64,000 bases of DNA from Flaccisagitta enflata (GCA_965153355.1 OZ231126.1:17670001-17734000), one strand, 5' to 3'; positions 1-12,030 are shown, counted from the first letter of the stretch. Translations and numbers: made by a program. The notes: generated from the letters alone by a model not told the origin.

Positions 1-1885
1 TGGGATATCAAGAGTAGGTCTACGTTTTTGACCAAAAAATTGTTGTTCTTCTCATTCTTGAACATATTTCCTAGGCCGGTAGGAAATTGGCATAAATAAC
101 GTGATCTGTAAAACCCAGTCACAATAAAATCCAGGACAAAATACTGAGTCCTGGATTTTCCTCGACTTGATCAGCGTTTTGACCTCCAAAGAAGAATGTC
201 TTTTCTATTCTAATGGCCCACCTCGAGTCGACCCAGAATCCTACGTGCAGCTGCCCTAAAGACCACACTATAGAACAAAGTTGCCTCTTTGTCTCAATTT
301 GTCAATTTGTCACCCGCCGATTGAAACGGTTATTTTGTCTTAAGAATGAAAAGGTTTTGACCCACAATTTGCCTGTGTCAGTATCGATCTGCCTGTGTCA
401 GTATCGATGTCATCGACGTACAGCTTTCACCTGGATTCACTTTCTGATGTTTGACCTAATTGTCGATTCGTTATCATTCGTCTGAATTAAGTCACGCGGT
501 GACATGACGCTATCCTGTGTTTGAGAGTTCATTTCTGGGTTGAAATATAAATACTTTCCATCTGATTGATTGGTTTTTGTCAGCCTGTATGTCTATCAAT
601 TTTTCGGTCGGTCGATCTGTGTGGCCTGTCTGTGACTTTATCCGTCTGTCCCTCCGCTAGATCGTCTTTTCTCCTGGTGCTTTTATATGTAAATGATGAT
701 ATATATCTGGGGCAAGGTCGTGCATTTGCATATAAAAAGTGTTTGGCGACTAAACTTTTCGCACCTCGCGACACTTAAGCGGGGGAATTTTTATTTTGTT
801 TGCTCAAAGGCGGCAACGGTTTTCAGCCTTTGATATTTTTCTCGCCGGGACGCCGGACCCCGGGCAGAATAACGGCCACTCCGCCGGACAGAGCTCAACG
901 ATGCCGATGGCAGCTTGGCCGGACAGATTGATTGTCGGCTTACTCGCCGGAAAGGCTACAAATTGTCTGTAGGACTGCAGTATGTCCTTAATGTGATGAG
1001 CTGAGATCAAGCTCAAGATAATAGGATGAATTGCAATGTACCAGACACTCTGACCGGATTTAGAATAGGGCATTGAAGAACTAAGAAAACTGTTGACCGA
1101 TGTTTATTATCGATCGCATCACTGATCAAGATGTCGTATGAAACTCTAGCAATAATTAGGGTCAGGGATTTAAGATTGTAGAATCATCACCAACTTGTTC
1201 TTGCTTCCTTCGTCCATCCTGATAAACGAATCATAAGAAGGGAAAATTCTTCTTATTTTCTACTTGCTTCCGGTTCCATATAGATTTCCATTAACATGTT
1301 CAGTTGAGCACTTTCTTTTTAGCTGACCATGTCTTGGCCCTTGTCGCGGCCGCGTCGTATCGAAGCGTTCTGCCCCATTTCCTTTACCATTCCCCTCTTT
1401 TAACTCTCAGCCTGATGTCGGGTCATGCAAATGCGTGTTAAGATAACTTACACGCAATAAAAGATGTAACTACAGTTACATGCGCATGAATGAACGAGAA
1501 GAGAGATAACGCGTGTGCGATAGATCCGCGCACGCAACTTAAAACTCCTTCCTGTCTGCGTGTTGAATAATTTATGCGTGTTCATGATCGCGTTTTTATC
1601 TCGTCTTATCTCTTCAAGTCCGAGAGAGAGAAATCCAGGTCGGAGTCGTGGAGTCGTTTTGAGGCTGGGCAGTTTCGTGGCAAACAATCCACGCGCAAAC
1701 AACTGATTTGCATAAAAATCCCCCGAAATAAAGTTTCTCTCGTGATGATAACTGATGAATGAGGAGAGAATGAAGTGGCCATCTTTTAAGATAATGTAAC
1801 ATCTACCAGAACATGTAACTGATAATCTGAACGCACAACTTTTTGCACTGTATATTGTAGATCCGATTTAAGAATTACCCAAGTA

Positions 1886-1887
<2 letters not shown>
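1..1887. other. Intergenic DNA, no gene recognised
   Basis: I see no convincing exon here. Open frames are short (under 100 codons), overlap on both strands, and have no recognisable motif or splice context. There is no strong repeat structure. Confidence 0.5.
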
Positions 1888-1974
<87 letters not shown>

Positions 1975-1984
1975 TGTGTGTGTG
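1888..1984. repeat. (GT)n microsatellite
   Basis: About 97 bases of nearly uninterrupted GT with one GGTG interruption near the right end. Frames crossing it encode only Cys-Val or His-Thr repeats. Confidence 0.95.
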
Positions 1985-2029
1985 CTCTAACAGACCCGTG
2001 TGTGTGTCGTATCCAACAGTTTGTCACGT

Positions 2030-2190
2030 CCCACCAACGGAATTCCGCCTATAACAAATACAAATTCATGGTCCCTTCAAGTTGATTTGTTTTTTTTCTT
2101 TGTTAGCAATAACAGAAGTCCGCCTATAACAGAAGAAAACTGGTCCTCTGAAATCCGTTGGAACGGAGTTCAACTGTATGTTGCATGTAA
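2030..2190. repeat. Tandem pair of MITE-like repeat units
   Basis: Two related units of roughly 50 bases, about 2035-2080 and 2108-2165, each contain CCGCCTATAACA followed by an A-rich stretch and TGGTCC. The second continues to AACGGAGTTCAACTGTA. This resembles the ends of pogo/Tigger-like or other MITE elements, but no matching opposite end was found, so the superfamily is unassigned. Confidence 0.35.
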
Positions 2191-2394
2191 CAATGAAGGT
2201 TTAGGGTCCATTGAGGCTCTATCTAAAGAGCTCAAAATGCTCAATATAGACTCAATCTTGATCAAAATCTCATCATTTTTGAAAGTTTTTATTGTTCATA
2301 ACCAAATGAGTGGTACATTTCTTCTCACTCACTGTTATCCAATGCAGGGCAACTGTGGGGGAACAAATATACACGTTGAGGACCTTTAAGAGGT

Positions 2395-2635
2395 TCTACA
2401 GGGGCTTCAAATAACTCAAAATCTTGTTATTTGTGGTCTAAAAGGCCTGCTTTGAGGCCACAGGGGCTTAATCTTGGGTGTCTGAGGCCTGAGTTGGGTC
2501 TTAGAGGCTGGTATTAGAGTGTGGGATGCCTGAGCCTGGTTTGAGAGGCCAGAATTGGGGTCTAGGAGGCCTGATTTGGGGAATGAGGGGCTTAAATAAT
2601 ACTTATGATCTAAGGGGCCTGACTACTCCCATTTC
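2395..2635. repeat. Degenerate minisatellite, about 20-bp GAGGCCTGATTTGGGGTCT-type units
   Basis: Repeated G-rich units carry the core AGGCCTG..TTGGG. It is the same unit type as the PHM arrays at 10.8-11.2 kb and 38.0-38.35 kb, but without their palindromic head. It is probably a decayed fragment of that family. Confidence 0.6.
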
Positions 2636-2917
2636 CCTCCCCACTTTTACGACTAACATTCACGACATGACATCGACATTTTTGCGGTCTTCTTTTTCCC
2701 CCTTTCATAAATTCAATTCTTCTTATCCAAGGGAAAAAAGCCAAATCGATTTTTTTCCCTTGGAAGGTTTTCATATTCACCCGCTGCGAAAGTAATGGCG
2801 CTTCCAATGTAAAAATCTGACAGCCTGACAAATCGACTAATGAATAAATAAATTTTAAAATCCTAGTCATTTCATCCTTTCCATTCGCGATATCTCTCTT
2901 AACGAAATTGAAAAAAA

Positions 2918-3092
2918 CAAGACCGGATACACGGCTACCCCAGTCGCGTGCGGGTGGGCAGGGGCTGTTTTTGAGGTCACTTAATCATTTGGGCAGGAGC
3001 AGTGAGGCCAAACATCGCAAAACAAAGTAAAGTGTGACGGACCGACGGACCGACAAAGCGGGTTGTAGAGTCGCGTAGCACGCGACTAAAAA
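2918..3092 (+). repeat. HTE (hairpin-tailed short dispersed element)
   Basis: Starts CAAGACCGGATACACGGC, has the shared GGGTGGGCAGGGGC block, a GACGGACC tetranucleotide-like stretch, and ends in hairpin AGTCGCGTAGCACGCGACT at 3069-3087 followed by A residues. The 5' box AGTCGCGTGC (2942-2951) is the exact reverse complement of the last ten hairpin bases. No coding capacity. It looks like a SINE or MITE-like non-autonomous element; I saw no clear tRNA A/B boxes. Confidence 0.85.
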
Positions 3093-3329
3093 TGATTTCG
3101 CTCTGAACGCAAGATGAATGAAAGTTCTTAAATTGGGAGATGGACATCAACTGATCGAGTTACAACGTGAACGTATGAAGAACGAGCAACGTGAGACGGA
3201 GTGAAGACTGACCCGCTTTTGCGTCAGTCTGAGTGACACGTAACACGTTCAAAAATCAGACAAAAAAAAACGTTTTTTATTAGACGGAACTTATAAATAA
3301 CCGAGAAAAAAAACCATGACCAATTCTTT

Positions 3330-3350
3330 TTTTTTTTTTTTTTTTTTTTG
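3330..3350. repeat. Poly(T) tract
   Basis: A run of about 20 T residues, or a poly(A) tail on the minus strand. No element body could be attached to it. Confidence 0.7.
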
Positions 3351-3607
3351 CTTTAAATTCTACACGGGATAAAAATAACTGCACTGTCAGATCGTTATCA
3401 CTTAACACAAATGCACGATGAAACGATAAAAAGCCGGCATGTGTCACTGCGTTGTTACAAGTGGTTTAAAGTCACACCTGTAGACGTCGTGACAGAAAGA
3501 CGTCTACCCATTACCCAATGAATGAATGAATAAATGAATGAATATATCCTTCACAGCCTATATAATCGCTTTTCAGCTCACTAAAGCCATTTGACGTCTC
3601 TGTGTAC

Positions 3608-3859
3608 CTCGTTGATTTTTGAGCAGCATCTGTAGAATCGGTTTGATTGTCAGTGTTCGTGACTGGACGCGAAGACGTCGAAGCGGTTTTTGATTCGGTT
3701 GCTGTTGATGTCGGTGTTGTTGCTGTTGCTGTTGCTGTCGATGTTGTTGCTGTTGCTGTTGCTGTCGATGTTGTTGCTGTTATCGCAGCCGCGGTCGAAT
3801 TTGGCTGCAGAGATTTTTCGTCACTGACGTCCAAAGATTCAAGCGATTCTCCACGATCG
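3608..3859 (-). CDS. Candidate internal exon, Ser/Thr-rich protein
   Basis: On the minus strand an acceptor-like TTTCTGCCCAG precedes an open frame ending at ACGAG|GTACAC, a donor-like GT. The translation starts with acidic DRGESLESLDVSDEKSLQ and continues as a Thr/Ala/Ser-rich tract (ATTSTATAT repeats), then TSSRPVTNTDNQTDSTD. It reads like a disordered region of a larger protein. The acceptor would leave phase 2 (one base to finish a codon). It could be a distant exon of the minus-strand gene starting near 29171, but nothing in the window links them directly. The repetitive GCTGTT composition could keep a frame open by chance. Confidence 0.35.
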
Positions 3860-3963
3860 CTGGGCAGAAATTGAAATATTTTTGAAATAGAAAATGATCA
3901 TATTGATGAGGATTATACATAAGTAATTTTTATAATCTAATAAATTGTTTCATATGATCTCCT

Positions 3964-4049
<86 letters not shown>

Positions 4050-4050
4050 T
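3964..4050. repeat. (ATG)n trinucleotide microsatellite
   Basis: Near-perfect GAT/ATG repeat of about 28 units. The polymethionine frame crossing it is not a plausible gene. Confidence 0.95.
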
Positions 4051-4411
4051 TGCTTTTTGATTCAAATAGCGTTTGTGGCTTTATTAACCAGATTCGAACA
4101 TATTTTCCATCTTTTTATTTATTGATTAAATAATATCATCATTTAATTATTAAATGATAAGTATATTATTTTTTTTCACCAGCAAAAGCAATCGTTCTTG
4201 TTTTGTCTTATAAATGTTCCTCTTGATTTTTGCCCAAAATCATCACCACGAAGAAAGTTGAAAATGAACTAAATGAGGAGAGATAGGAGAGAGCAACAAA
4301 ATCTATAGAAAGAAAAAAAAAACAACAAAAACAAAACAAAAAAATAAGGAGAAATTCAGTATACATGAGTGAAACCCCGGGAGAATCCAAAGCAGGAAAC
4401 AAGATATATCT

Positions 4412-4549
<138 letters not shown>

Positions 4550-4712
4550 GAGAGGAAAAAATAAAAGAATTTTTTCCTCTCTTTCTCTATGAAAACGCGA
4601 AGAAAACGGTGATCAAACAAGAGTGAAAGGAGAGGTTTTTTTTGGAATTCGAATTTTGGCAGATGGGGTTATAGAAGGTGCGGAAGACTTCGATAGGGGA
4701 TGATGAGTAGGA

Positions 4713-4832
4713 CAAGGCCAAGTAGCCCAATAAGGTGCGCCGTGTGGATCGTCAAACGTTTGCGTCACCGACAGACAAACCGACCGACCAACGGACACAG
4801 CCAGTTACAGAGGTGCGTTGGCGCACCTAAAA
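4713..4832 (+). repeat. HTE, AGGTGCG subfamily
   Basis: Begins CAAGGCCAAGTAGCCCAATA and ends in hairpin AGGTGCGTTGGCGCACCT (4811-4828). The 5' box AGGTGCGCC (4733-4741) is the reverse complement of the final nine hairpin bases GGCGCACCT. It has the same architecture as the AGTCGCG HTEs with a different stem sequence, so the structure is kept while the sequence differs. Related diverged copies occur at 32831-32944 and 61041-61154. Confidence 0.8.
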
Positions 4833-6047
4833 TAGCAAGTGCGTACCCATATTACTATTATTAGCTAGGGACAGATACAGGCTCAGAGGATGGCGTGTGA
4901 GAGAAAGGAAATGTTGGCCATCTTGATTCATAATCATTAGTGCAATGACTAATGAGTGGAGACGGGGGAGGGGGGGGAGGGTTTGGTAAGAAGGTAGGGA
5001 GGATCACAACTGTTAAAAAGAGACAGAGGGGAGGGAAAGGGAGGATGGTGAGGGATGAGGGAGGGTGTAAACAGCGGATAGAACTCTCACCCTCACTTTA
5101 CTGGCACAAATAACAGAAAAACGCGTATGGTTTTAATTCAATGTGTTTAATGATGCGTGAATGGATGATAAAGCATGCAAACTGTGGGCCACCGGAGAAT
5201 TTGCCGGGGATGATATGATAGAAATATCCTAAAAGGATAAATAAATCTGGAGGAAGATAAACAGAAAGGAAGGCATGATAGATGTAGTGAAAACACTCGG
5301 GAAAACCCGGTGGGATCCACACAACTTTTGGCATCAAAGATTTGATGATGAGCGCAAAATTTCAACGGACTGTGTTATGAGGCACGTGCACGCGAGCGCG
5401 TAGTTAAATTGGTTCCTCGGTTCGTCGGTCCAATGACAGGGTTTCCCCTTTACTAGCATGCTAGCATGCTTTTCTCCTCTTGTTGATCTATTGTTGAAAC
5501 ATTGAACAACTGTTTTTTGACAAAATTGGACATAATGGTTCCTTCTGCCGATAATTATCAAAGCAAACCATGAACATACATCAATGTTCTCCATTCATTC
5601 ATTTATTCATTTGTATATTCGTTCAGTCATTCACTCATTCTTTCTATCATTCGTCCATTCATTCATTAGCTAACTAATCCAATTCTTTCTAGCCATTCCG
5701 CCAGTAGCACTTTCTGCCTTGTTTCTGTGGTAAATGAAGAGATCCGAGAAAAAAATGAAATATGAGCGAATTCATATTTTCATTTGCTCCAGTAATAATT
5801 ACGTACGTAGAATCATTAAAAATCATTTTAAAAATAAAATCTAATCTCACTGGGATAAAATCGAACTTCGGAAAGAGGCAGTTTGATGGTTGGAGTTTGT
5901 GAGATGGCTCTCATCAAAGTCAGTATTCAAATGCTTGTCATCGTTAAATCATCAGCGACAGGATGCAGGGTATACGATGCGCTGGTTTGTTTTGAGATCA
6001 GGGTGCAAGCAGATAAAGCATTTCTTGATGATGATGATTTTGATGAC
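4833..6047. other. Intergenic DNA, low-complexity patches
   Basis: Contains a purine-rich stretch at 4955-5070 and ATTC-type tetranucleotide drift at 5590-5680. No exon, RNA gene or mobile element end was recognised. Confidence 0.5.
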
Positions 6048-6178
6048 GATGTTGTTGTTGTTCGAAATTTCCGCTCCTGTCCACGTTGCCGCTTCTTTAC
6101 CGCCGTAATCGTTTCGTTGCTGTTGCTGTTGTTGTTGTTGTTGTTGCTGTTGTTGTCGTTGTTGTTGTTGTTGTTGCG
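6048..6178. repeat. Interrupted (GTT)n trinucleotide repeat
   Basis: GTT/GCT triplets occur in clusters, encoding Gln, Asn or Thr runs on the minus strand depending on frame. The Gln frame is open for about 75 codons but starts just after a stop and lacks a convincing acceptor, so I do not call a gene. Confidence 0.75.
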
Positions 6179-6889
6179 GTGTCTTTTACAGTCACACTTT
6201 TCCACTTTACCTCGTAGTTTCTGTTGAGGCGCAGGCGAGAGCGAATCCTTCCTTTGCCTTTTGTCTCTTTTCTTTTTTCTTGTTTTTAAAGGTGAAAAAT
6301 CCCGAGAGGCCGCTGGAGGCTCTCGCTGTCAAATCCGAGAGGGACAAAGCACGACTGCTTTTGTTGATGGAGACCTGGACATTGAGAGAGAAAGAAAGAA
6401 GTGCCCAAATTCAAACTGTTACTGTAAGGACTAATATTTCTGAATGAAATATTGAACGCAAAAAATGACTATACATGAAGAAACGGATGAACGAATTGAC
6501 TGATGAATAATCAAATTTTGACAAATTCGACTTTTGTTTTTTAGTCGTGTGCTACGCGACACTACACCCTGCTTTTAGAGGAGGGATTTAAGCAAATAAC
6601 CAGACTGGACCTTAGAAAAAAAGTAATACTGGGTTTTTTGGTGGTTTTGCACTGTACATAGGTTAAACTGAGCTAAGATAAAAAGTTGACTGAAAAATTA
6701 TTTATGCAAAGCTGTTGTTGGGATATTCAGACATATAAAGTAAATTTCACAAAATTGATCTTTTAAAAATAAAGAAGCAGATAAAAATAGAAAATAAATC
6801 TTTGTAACAAGTAAAAACTTCATATAATACTTAATAAGACATCTTTCATGTCAGTGATATCATCTTATGATGTTTCGTGTCATTGAATA

Positions 6890-7250
6890 CTATCAGACGG
6901 ATAGACATCAAAGACCAAATCATAGACAAGTAGAGTCGCAGTATGAAAATCAATTAATACGATTTCGTTCTTATGCCCTCAACCCTCTACTCATCTTCTT
7001 CTCTGGCTGTCAGTCTGTTTTCTGTCTAGTCTGTCTGTCTGTCTCTCTCTTATCTGCACAGTCATATTCGCCTATGATGTTGAATAAGCTATCTCATCAG
7101 ACGGATAGACTAAAAGACCAACCGACATGACATGGTGTAGTCAATGTATAAAAAATACATAGTAATTTCAGCTTATGTTCCTCAACCCTCTACTACTTCC
7201 TCTCTCTGTCTGTCAGTCTGTTTTTCTGTCTGTCTGGGTTGGTCTGTCTG
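6890..7250. repeat. Imperfect tandem duplication inside the long-TIR element
   Basis: The order CAGACGGATAGAC, AAAGACCAA, TTATG, CTCAACCCTCTACT, CTGTCTGTC appears at about 6890-7050 and again at 7095-7240, giving a roughly 200-bp tandem duplication. Reading frames across it are not conserved between units. Confidence 0.6.
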
Positions 7251-7737
7251 CCTGCTCTCTTTCTCTCTCTCTGTCTCTCCCTCTCTCCCTTCCTTCTCTC
7301 TTTCACTCTCCATTCCAATACCCCCAGCTCCCTTTTTCCCCTCCCAAAATCTTTGACTTACGCCCTGATATTCACAATTTATAGCTCTGTCAATTCTTTT
7401 CTTCACCAACACAGTTGTAAAAAATGTTCAAAAAAAGTTCAGTTGGCAGTCAACTGCCAGTGCATAGTAACCAATACTACATAACGGTAAAATTCCTAAA
7501 GAAATTAGCCAATGGAAACAAAGTGAAATTACACCAACTCATATGTTCTTTGGGAGAAATTTTTGCGCTTGCTGACAAAGATGAAAATCATACTGAGAAA
7601 TTGTATTTGGGATCTACTCATCCCAAAGATTCAACCTTCATGCGATACTATCGCCATGATGGAAAACTTTGTCAGTTGGTTGGTCGATTGGTGGATTGGT
7701 TGGTCAGTTGGTTGGTTGGTCAGTCCACATTTTACTT

Positions 7738-8240
7738 TTTTGGGCAGCGGCCTCGAAGGGGTCAATGACCTATGCTTTCACAAGTATGGGGATTTTCTCC
7801 TTCTCCTTCTCCTCCTCCTCCTTCTCCCTCTGTCTGTCCCCCCCCCCCCCTAGGCTTGAGGCTCAAATTCCAGTCCTGAAACTCAAATCCCAGCCTCATA
7901 GCCCAAATCCTAGCCTGGAGGCCCAAATCCTAGCCTTGAGGCCCAAATCCTAGACTGAAGGCCCAAATTTCAGCCTTGAGGCCCAAATCCCAGTCAAGAC
8001 AGGCTAGGATTTGGGCCACAGGCTGAGATTTGGGTCTCAGGATCAGATTCAAGCCTTGAGCTTGGGAGGGGGGGAAAGGATGGGAGGAGGAGGAGAGAAA
8101 AAGAAAATCACCCATATAAAAGAGAGCAGGTCACTGACTTTGGGGCCGCTGCCCTACTTCCTCTTCAACTTTAAGCTCAACCTACTTAGGCAGGGCACAG
8201 GTACCGCTGACCATCTAAAGCTTTTTTGATACTATTTATG
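7738..8240. mobile_element. PHM element (palindrome-headed minisatellite)
   Basis: Left head GGGCAGCGGCCTCGAAGGGG near 7741 is followed by GACCTATGCTTTC. About 20-bp units of type GAGGCCCAAATCCTAGCCTT flip orientation near 8000 to GGCTAGGATTTGGGCC. The inverted head GGGGCCGCTGCCC follows near 8141, then AGGCAGGGCACAGGTACCGC. The whole is a large imperfect palindrome with no coding capacity. Confidence 0.65.
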
Positions 8241-8282
8241 ATTTCATTCTTTGACCACTGCTCTGGTTCAAATGGTCAAGCA

Positions 8283-8341
8283 CCTCAAATATGACCCTAC
8301 CCACTCAGTACGCAACCTGGGTGGCCGTGTATCCGGCCTTG
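8283..8341 (-). repeat. HTE 5' fragment
   Basis: The minus-strand 5' end only: ACGCAACCTGGGTGGCCGTG and ATCCGGCCTTG, with a diverged GGGTGG block. The 3' hairpin is absent. Confidence 0.6.
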
Positions 8342-8439
8342 TTTTCTAAGAATCAGGTTATGCCTCCTACTTGATTTAGTTGTGCACTGTATAACCCGCT
8401 ATATTGATTTATTGATAAGTCCATTGGTCTGTTAGTCTA

Positions 8440-8730
8440 TCCTCAAGACTCAAATCCCACCTTCGAGACCTAAATTCCACCCATGAGACCTAAATCCCAG
8501 CCTCTTGAGTGGAATTTGAGCCTTGAGGATAGGATTTGAGCCTCTAGGCTGGGATTTGGGCCTTGAAACTGGGATTTGGGCCTTGAGACTGGAATTTGGG
8601 CGTTGAAGCTAGGATTTTAGTCAGTGGGGGACAAATGGACAACCGGACATACGGCCACTGCCCTGCTCCCCCCTCAACTTCAAGCACAACCTACTTAAGC
8701 AGGGCAATGGTATGGCTGACCATCTAACAA
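8440..8730. repeat. Second PHM-type array with orientation switch
   Basis: Units of type GACCTAAATCCCAGCCT reverse near 8505 to GGATTTGGGCCTTGA units. The array ends with the PHM tail TAAGCAGGGCAATGGTATGG then CTGACCATCTAAC. It lacks the GGCCCC palindromic head and is probably a truncated PHM. Confidence 0.55.
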
Positions 8731-9444
8731 TTTTGCAATTTGCACTTTTTTGTGCCTAAGTTACCTTTTCTTTCACTGCCCTTGACCAACTGCATACATC
8801 TGGGGTAGATGTGTATCCAGTCTTTTTTTTGCTTTTTGTCATTATTCCAATAGATTGGTTTTTTACCAGTCTAACATTTGATTCTTTTGTTTGAGATATG
8901 AAGATGTAAAAAATGAGATAGACGAGTCAACATTTATTGTTTATTAAAGCAGTTGACGAGCTACTCCAGGACACCTCAATATCATAAGATGACATTTTAA
9001 CTTGTAAAGATGTCTTAGCTAATTATTGATATGAAATTTATACTTTATATGCAAAGATTTTTCTGCTATTGTATTTATTTCCTGGTTTTTGGAAGGCCAA
9101 TTTTGGCGAATTTTCGCCTATTTTTCATGTACTTACAAACATCCCAACCAGCTGCTTTGCAGAAATAATTTTTCAGTCAACTTCTTTTCTTAGCTTAGTA
9201 CAGCCTATGTACAGTGCAAAACCACCAAAAAACCCAGTATTACAATTTTTCTAAGGTGGTTTTTGTTAAATCCCTCCTCTATTTGTCGATCCTTCCTTCC
9301 GTTCGTCGGTCCGTAAATCCGTCACATTTTACTTTTTTTGCGGTCTTCGGCTTCACTGCTCCGGCCAAATGATGAAGTGACCTCAAATATAGCCCTTGCC
9401 ATGCCCACCCGCACGCGACTGGGGTAGCCGTGTATTCGGCCTTG

Positions 9445-10777
9445 TGGCCGAGGATTGATCGTGATCGAAAACATGATGGAACAATACTATCCTTCTGAAA
9501 AACATAGCGACATCTTAAAATTAACACCATCATTGGAAGAGTGCCGCTCCTAAACTTAAGCTACAATTACCAGATTGATTCTTCTTTTTAGACGTCGCTA
9601 TAACTATAATCAGAGCTATAAGAACTGGATTGCAGTTTTGATTAAATCAACGTCATTAATTCATTCTTTTCTTAATTTTTTCTCTACATTACTCAAATCG
9701 CTCTTCCATATGGCTGGCAACAAATCTTATAACATTTGAGCCTCTTCAGTGAACAGATTTTAAACAGCTTACTCATGTATCTCACTTTCTCTCTGAGCTC
9801 TCGTTTTTCCCTCTTTCTCCTGGGGCCTGCAAGGCATGTTTTTTCCCTTATTTTCTCGATCTGGAGCTAAAACTCATCCATCACTTTGAATACTTCAGGG
9901 ATCATTTTTTTCCACAAATCATTCACCCAACCGAATGTTTGGAAGGTTTATTGTTTTGTTTAAGGAGGGTAAGAACCTTGGTACTGAAGTTCTAGGGACC
10001 GGTAAGATAACCTATTGAGTTTTAAGGATAATACGTATTAATGTTTTTTGTTTTTTTTCCCTCTGTAACTCATCTACGTAGACTTTCTCGATGTAGCATA
10101 CTTTACATCTTGACTGATACCAATAGTCCTTTATAGGCTAAATCAATTTTGCCAAAATTCTCTCCTTCACATTCCAACCTCTCATTATTCGATCCACCAC
10201 ATACAAATTATCGACCTGTAGGTGTACCTCCTCCGACCCAGCACCCATTCGATTCCAACCTCGAAAAGACTTGAGGATAAAATAATTTCTCAAATGAAAA
10301 CCAGCTGTATTCAAAGCCTTACATAACTAGAAGGAGAGAGAGTCGGTATACCAAGAAATCTGCTTCAGCAATTAATGAAATTCGATCATTCTTGAATTGA
10401 ACTTTCAACTTCTTCCTTACATTTTTTTCCCATGATCATCTTTCGCCAAACGTCTTTTCTTAGTCGGAGCAAGGCCAGATACATGGTTCTAGATCTTCTC
10501 GGCGTTAAATTAGACTGAGTCAGGATCGACCATTCGTATTGCGAGTTTGTAGCGATCAATCCTCACAACCTCCCATCAATCATACAGTGGAGCACCGCTA
10601 TAGCGCACTTGCTAATAAGGCATACCTGCCTACAAGGCATAGAACTTACCGTCCCTTGAGATATTTTATAATCATTTCTATATTGGCAATAAGGCAGATT
10701 CACTTTGAAGCATGCTTTTGCTCAGTCCCTTGACTCTAGTGAAGCCCAACTGAATGTGGTTTAGCCATGAGCACGCT
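9445..10777. other. Intergenic DNA, no gene recognised
   Basis: AT-rich and without convincing exons. An ACAGTGGAGCACCGCTATAGCG-like motif at 10571-10592 resembles a MITE end, but no partner end was found. GCAAGGCCAGATACATGG near 10471 may be an HTE 5' relic. Confidence 0.45.
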
Positions 10778-10780
10778 TTT

Positions 10781-11352
10781 TGGGCAGCGGCCCCGGAGGG
10801 GCCGATGACCTATGATTCCACATAGGGCAATTTTCTCCGGTTTCCGTCCGTCCCCTCCCCTCCCCCAAGCCTCAAATAAAGCCTCTCAGACCCCAAATCA
10901 GGCCTTTTCGACTCCAAATCAGACCTTTCTGACCCCAAATCAGGCTTCTCAGATCTCAAATCAGGCCTCCCAGACCCCAAAACAGGCCTCTCAGACCCCA
11001 AATCAGGCTTCTCAGACCCCAAGTGAGGCCTCTCAGATCCAAATCAGGCCTCAGACTCCATGTCAGGCTTTTCAGACCCCAAATTAGACCCCTCAGGCCC
11101 AAATAAGGCCTTTCAGACCCCAAATCGAGCCTCTCAGACCCCAAACCACGCCTCTCACACCCTAAATCAGACCTTTCAGAGCCAAAATCAGGCCTCTCAG
11201 CCCTCCAAACCAGCTTCTCACACCGGAGAAAATTGTCCTATGTGGAATCATAGGTCATCGGCCCCTCCGGGGCCGCTGCCCCTCTTATAATCTCATTCCC
11301 ACGTACACTAACTTAGGGGCATCGGGTACCGCTGACCATGTAACGCTTTTGC
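10781..11352. mobile_element. PHM element with inverted palindromic heads
   Basis: The left head (10781-10840) and right head (about 11221-11282) are about 60-bp inverted repeats. Each holds the palindrome CGGCCCCGGAGGGGCCG and the GATGACCTATGATTCCACAT block. Between them lie about 18 units of the type CCCAAATCAGGCCTCTCAGA. The right end continues to GGTACCGCTGACCATGTAAC and GCTTTTGCGACTAT (to 11352), the reverse complement of the left ends at 37936 and 43919. No open frame of interest. Confidence 0.75.
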
Positions 11353-12030
11353 GACTATTTATGCATAAAATCATTAGAAGTCGTTTAACAAAGGGCAACC
11401 ACCATGGTCGATTTCTGTGTCAGCGACTGAGCATCCCTCAACCACATCTGATGGACAGCTCTAGCTCTAGAGACGAAAGGACTTAAAGAAAGAATGGAAT
11501 TTAAGGGGAAAACCGAAAGAATTCTGTGGGCCTCGAAATCGAGTTTGAATTTAGGAGATTTACTTGAACAAACAAAAACAAGAAAAAATCGATTTTGGCC
11601 AAGAAAAAAGTTTTCAGACTAAATCGCCAATTTAAACATAGAGCTCAGCAAAATTGTTCAACTTATGAATCCTATTCTTCAATTCGATAACATATATCTT
11701 AAGATTTCCATATTTGATATTTACTCTATAATTTATTCTGTAATTTTTTTTTTTTTTTTGCTGCTACGGTAAGCTGTGGTAATTGAGCCTAATTTGCATA
11801 TTTCCATCATGTGAAATCATCGGCATCAATGGAATGGCAGCTTCTTATTTAGACAAAAGAGATGATATACCACAGTATGGCATTGTCCATGCTGTGTTCC
11901 ATGAGAGTAAATTGTGAGGATTCATTTTCGTGCCAGAAACGGCGCGCAAGTGGTGGACAAGGCGGTCTTTTTTCATTGTATTGGGCCAATTTCATTCGAA
12001 GGAGATCTTTCTAATGACTTTGTTTAAAAG
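11353..12030. other. Intergenic DNA
   Basis: No gene seen. Includes a poly(T) tract at 11742-11759. Confidence 0.5.

Larger units (their letters stand above)
6576..9281. mobile_element. 2.7-kb element with about 300-bp terminal inverted repeats
   Basis: The ends are TAGAGGAGGGATTTAA and its perfect reverse complement. Similarity between inverted arms extends over about 6576-6872 and 8962-9281, including a shared GTAATACTGGGTTTTTTGG block. Flanking TTT on both sides (6573-6575, 9282-9284) is a likely 3-bp target duplication, supported by the HTE it interrupts. A TA duplication cannot be fully excluded. The interior has no recognisable transposase, so the element is non-autonomous. It holds a tandem duplication, PHM arrays and an HTE fragment. 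Confidence 0.7.
6538..9444 (-). repeat. HTE copy (minus) split by a 2.7-kb insertion
   Basis: The 3' end of a minus-strand HTE (hairpin region 6541-6562, then ACACCCTGC) lies left of the insertion. The rest, from TTTGTCGATCC through the GACC-rich tract to GCACGCGACT (9411-9420) and the terminal GGCCTTG, lies right of it (9282-9444). Removing 6576-9281 plus one TTT restores the family order CCTGCTTTGTCG, as in other copies. Confidence 0.75.

Noticed and set aside
2918-3092. HTE as a classical Helitron
   Set aside because: It ends ACTAAAA with a hairpin and inserts in A-rich sites, which is superficially similar. But the hairpin abuts the end directly, there is no 5' TC end, and box/hairpin complementarity is not a Helitron feature I know.
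5927-6205. Minus-strand Asn/Gln-rich frame
   Set aside because: Kept open by the GTT repeat. No convincing acceptor or donor, and the alternative frames are equally open.
7424-7768. 114-codon plus-strand frame inside the long-TIR element
   Set aside because: No recognisable motif. The last third is Trp/Leu/Val/Gly from a GGTTGGTTG repeat, and there is no conserved copy to test it.
10860-11220. Regular about 20-bp repeats resembling a CRISPR array
   Set aside because: Units are contiguous with no unique spacers, they vary, and the context is eukaryotic. They are PHM minisatellite units.
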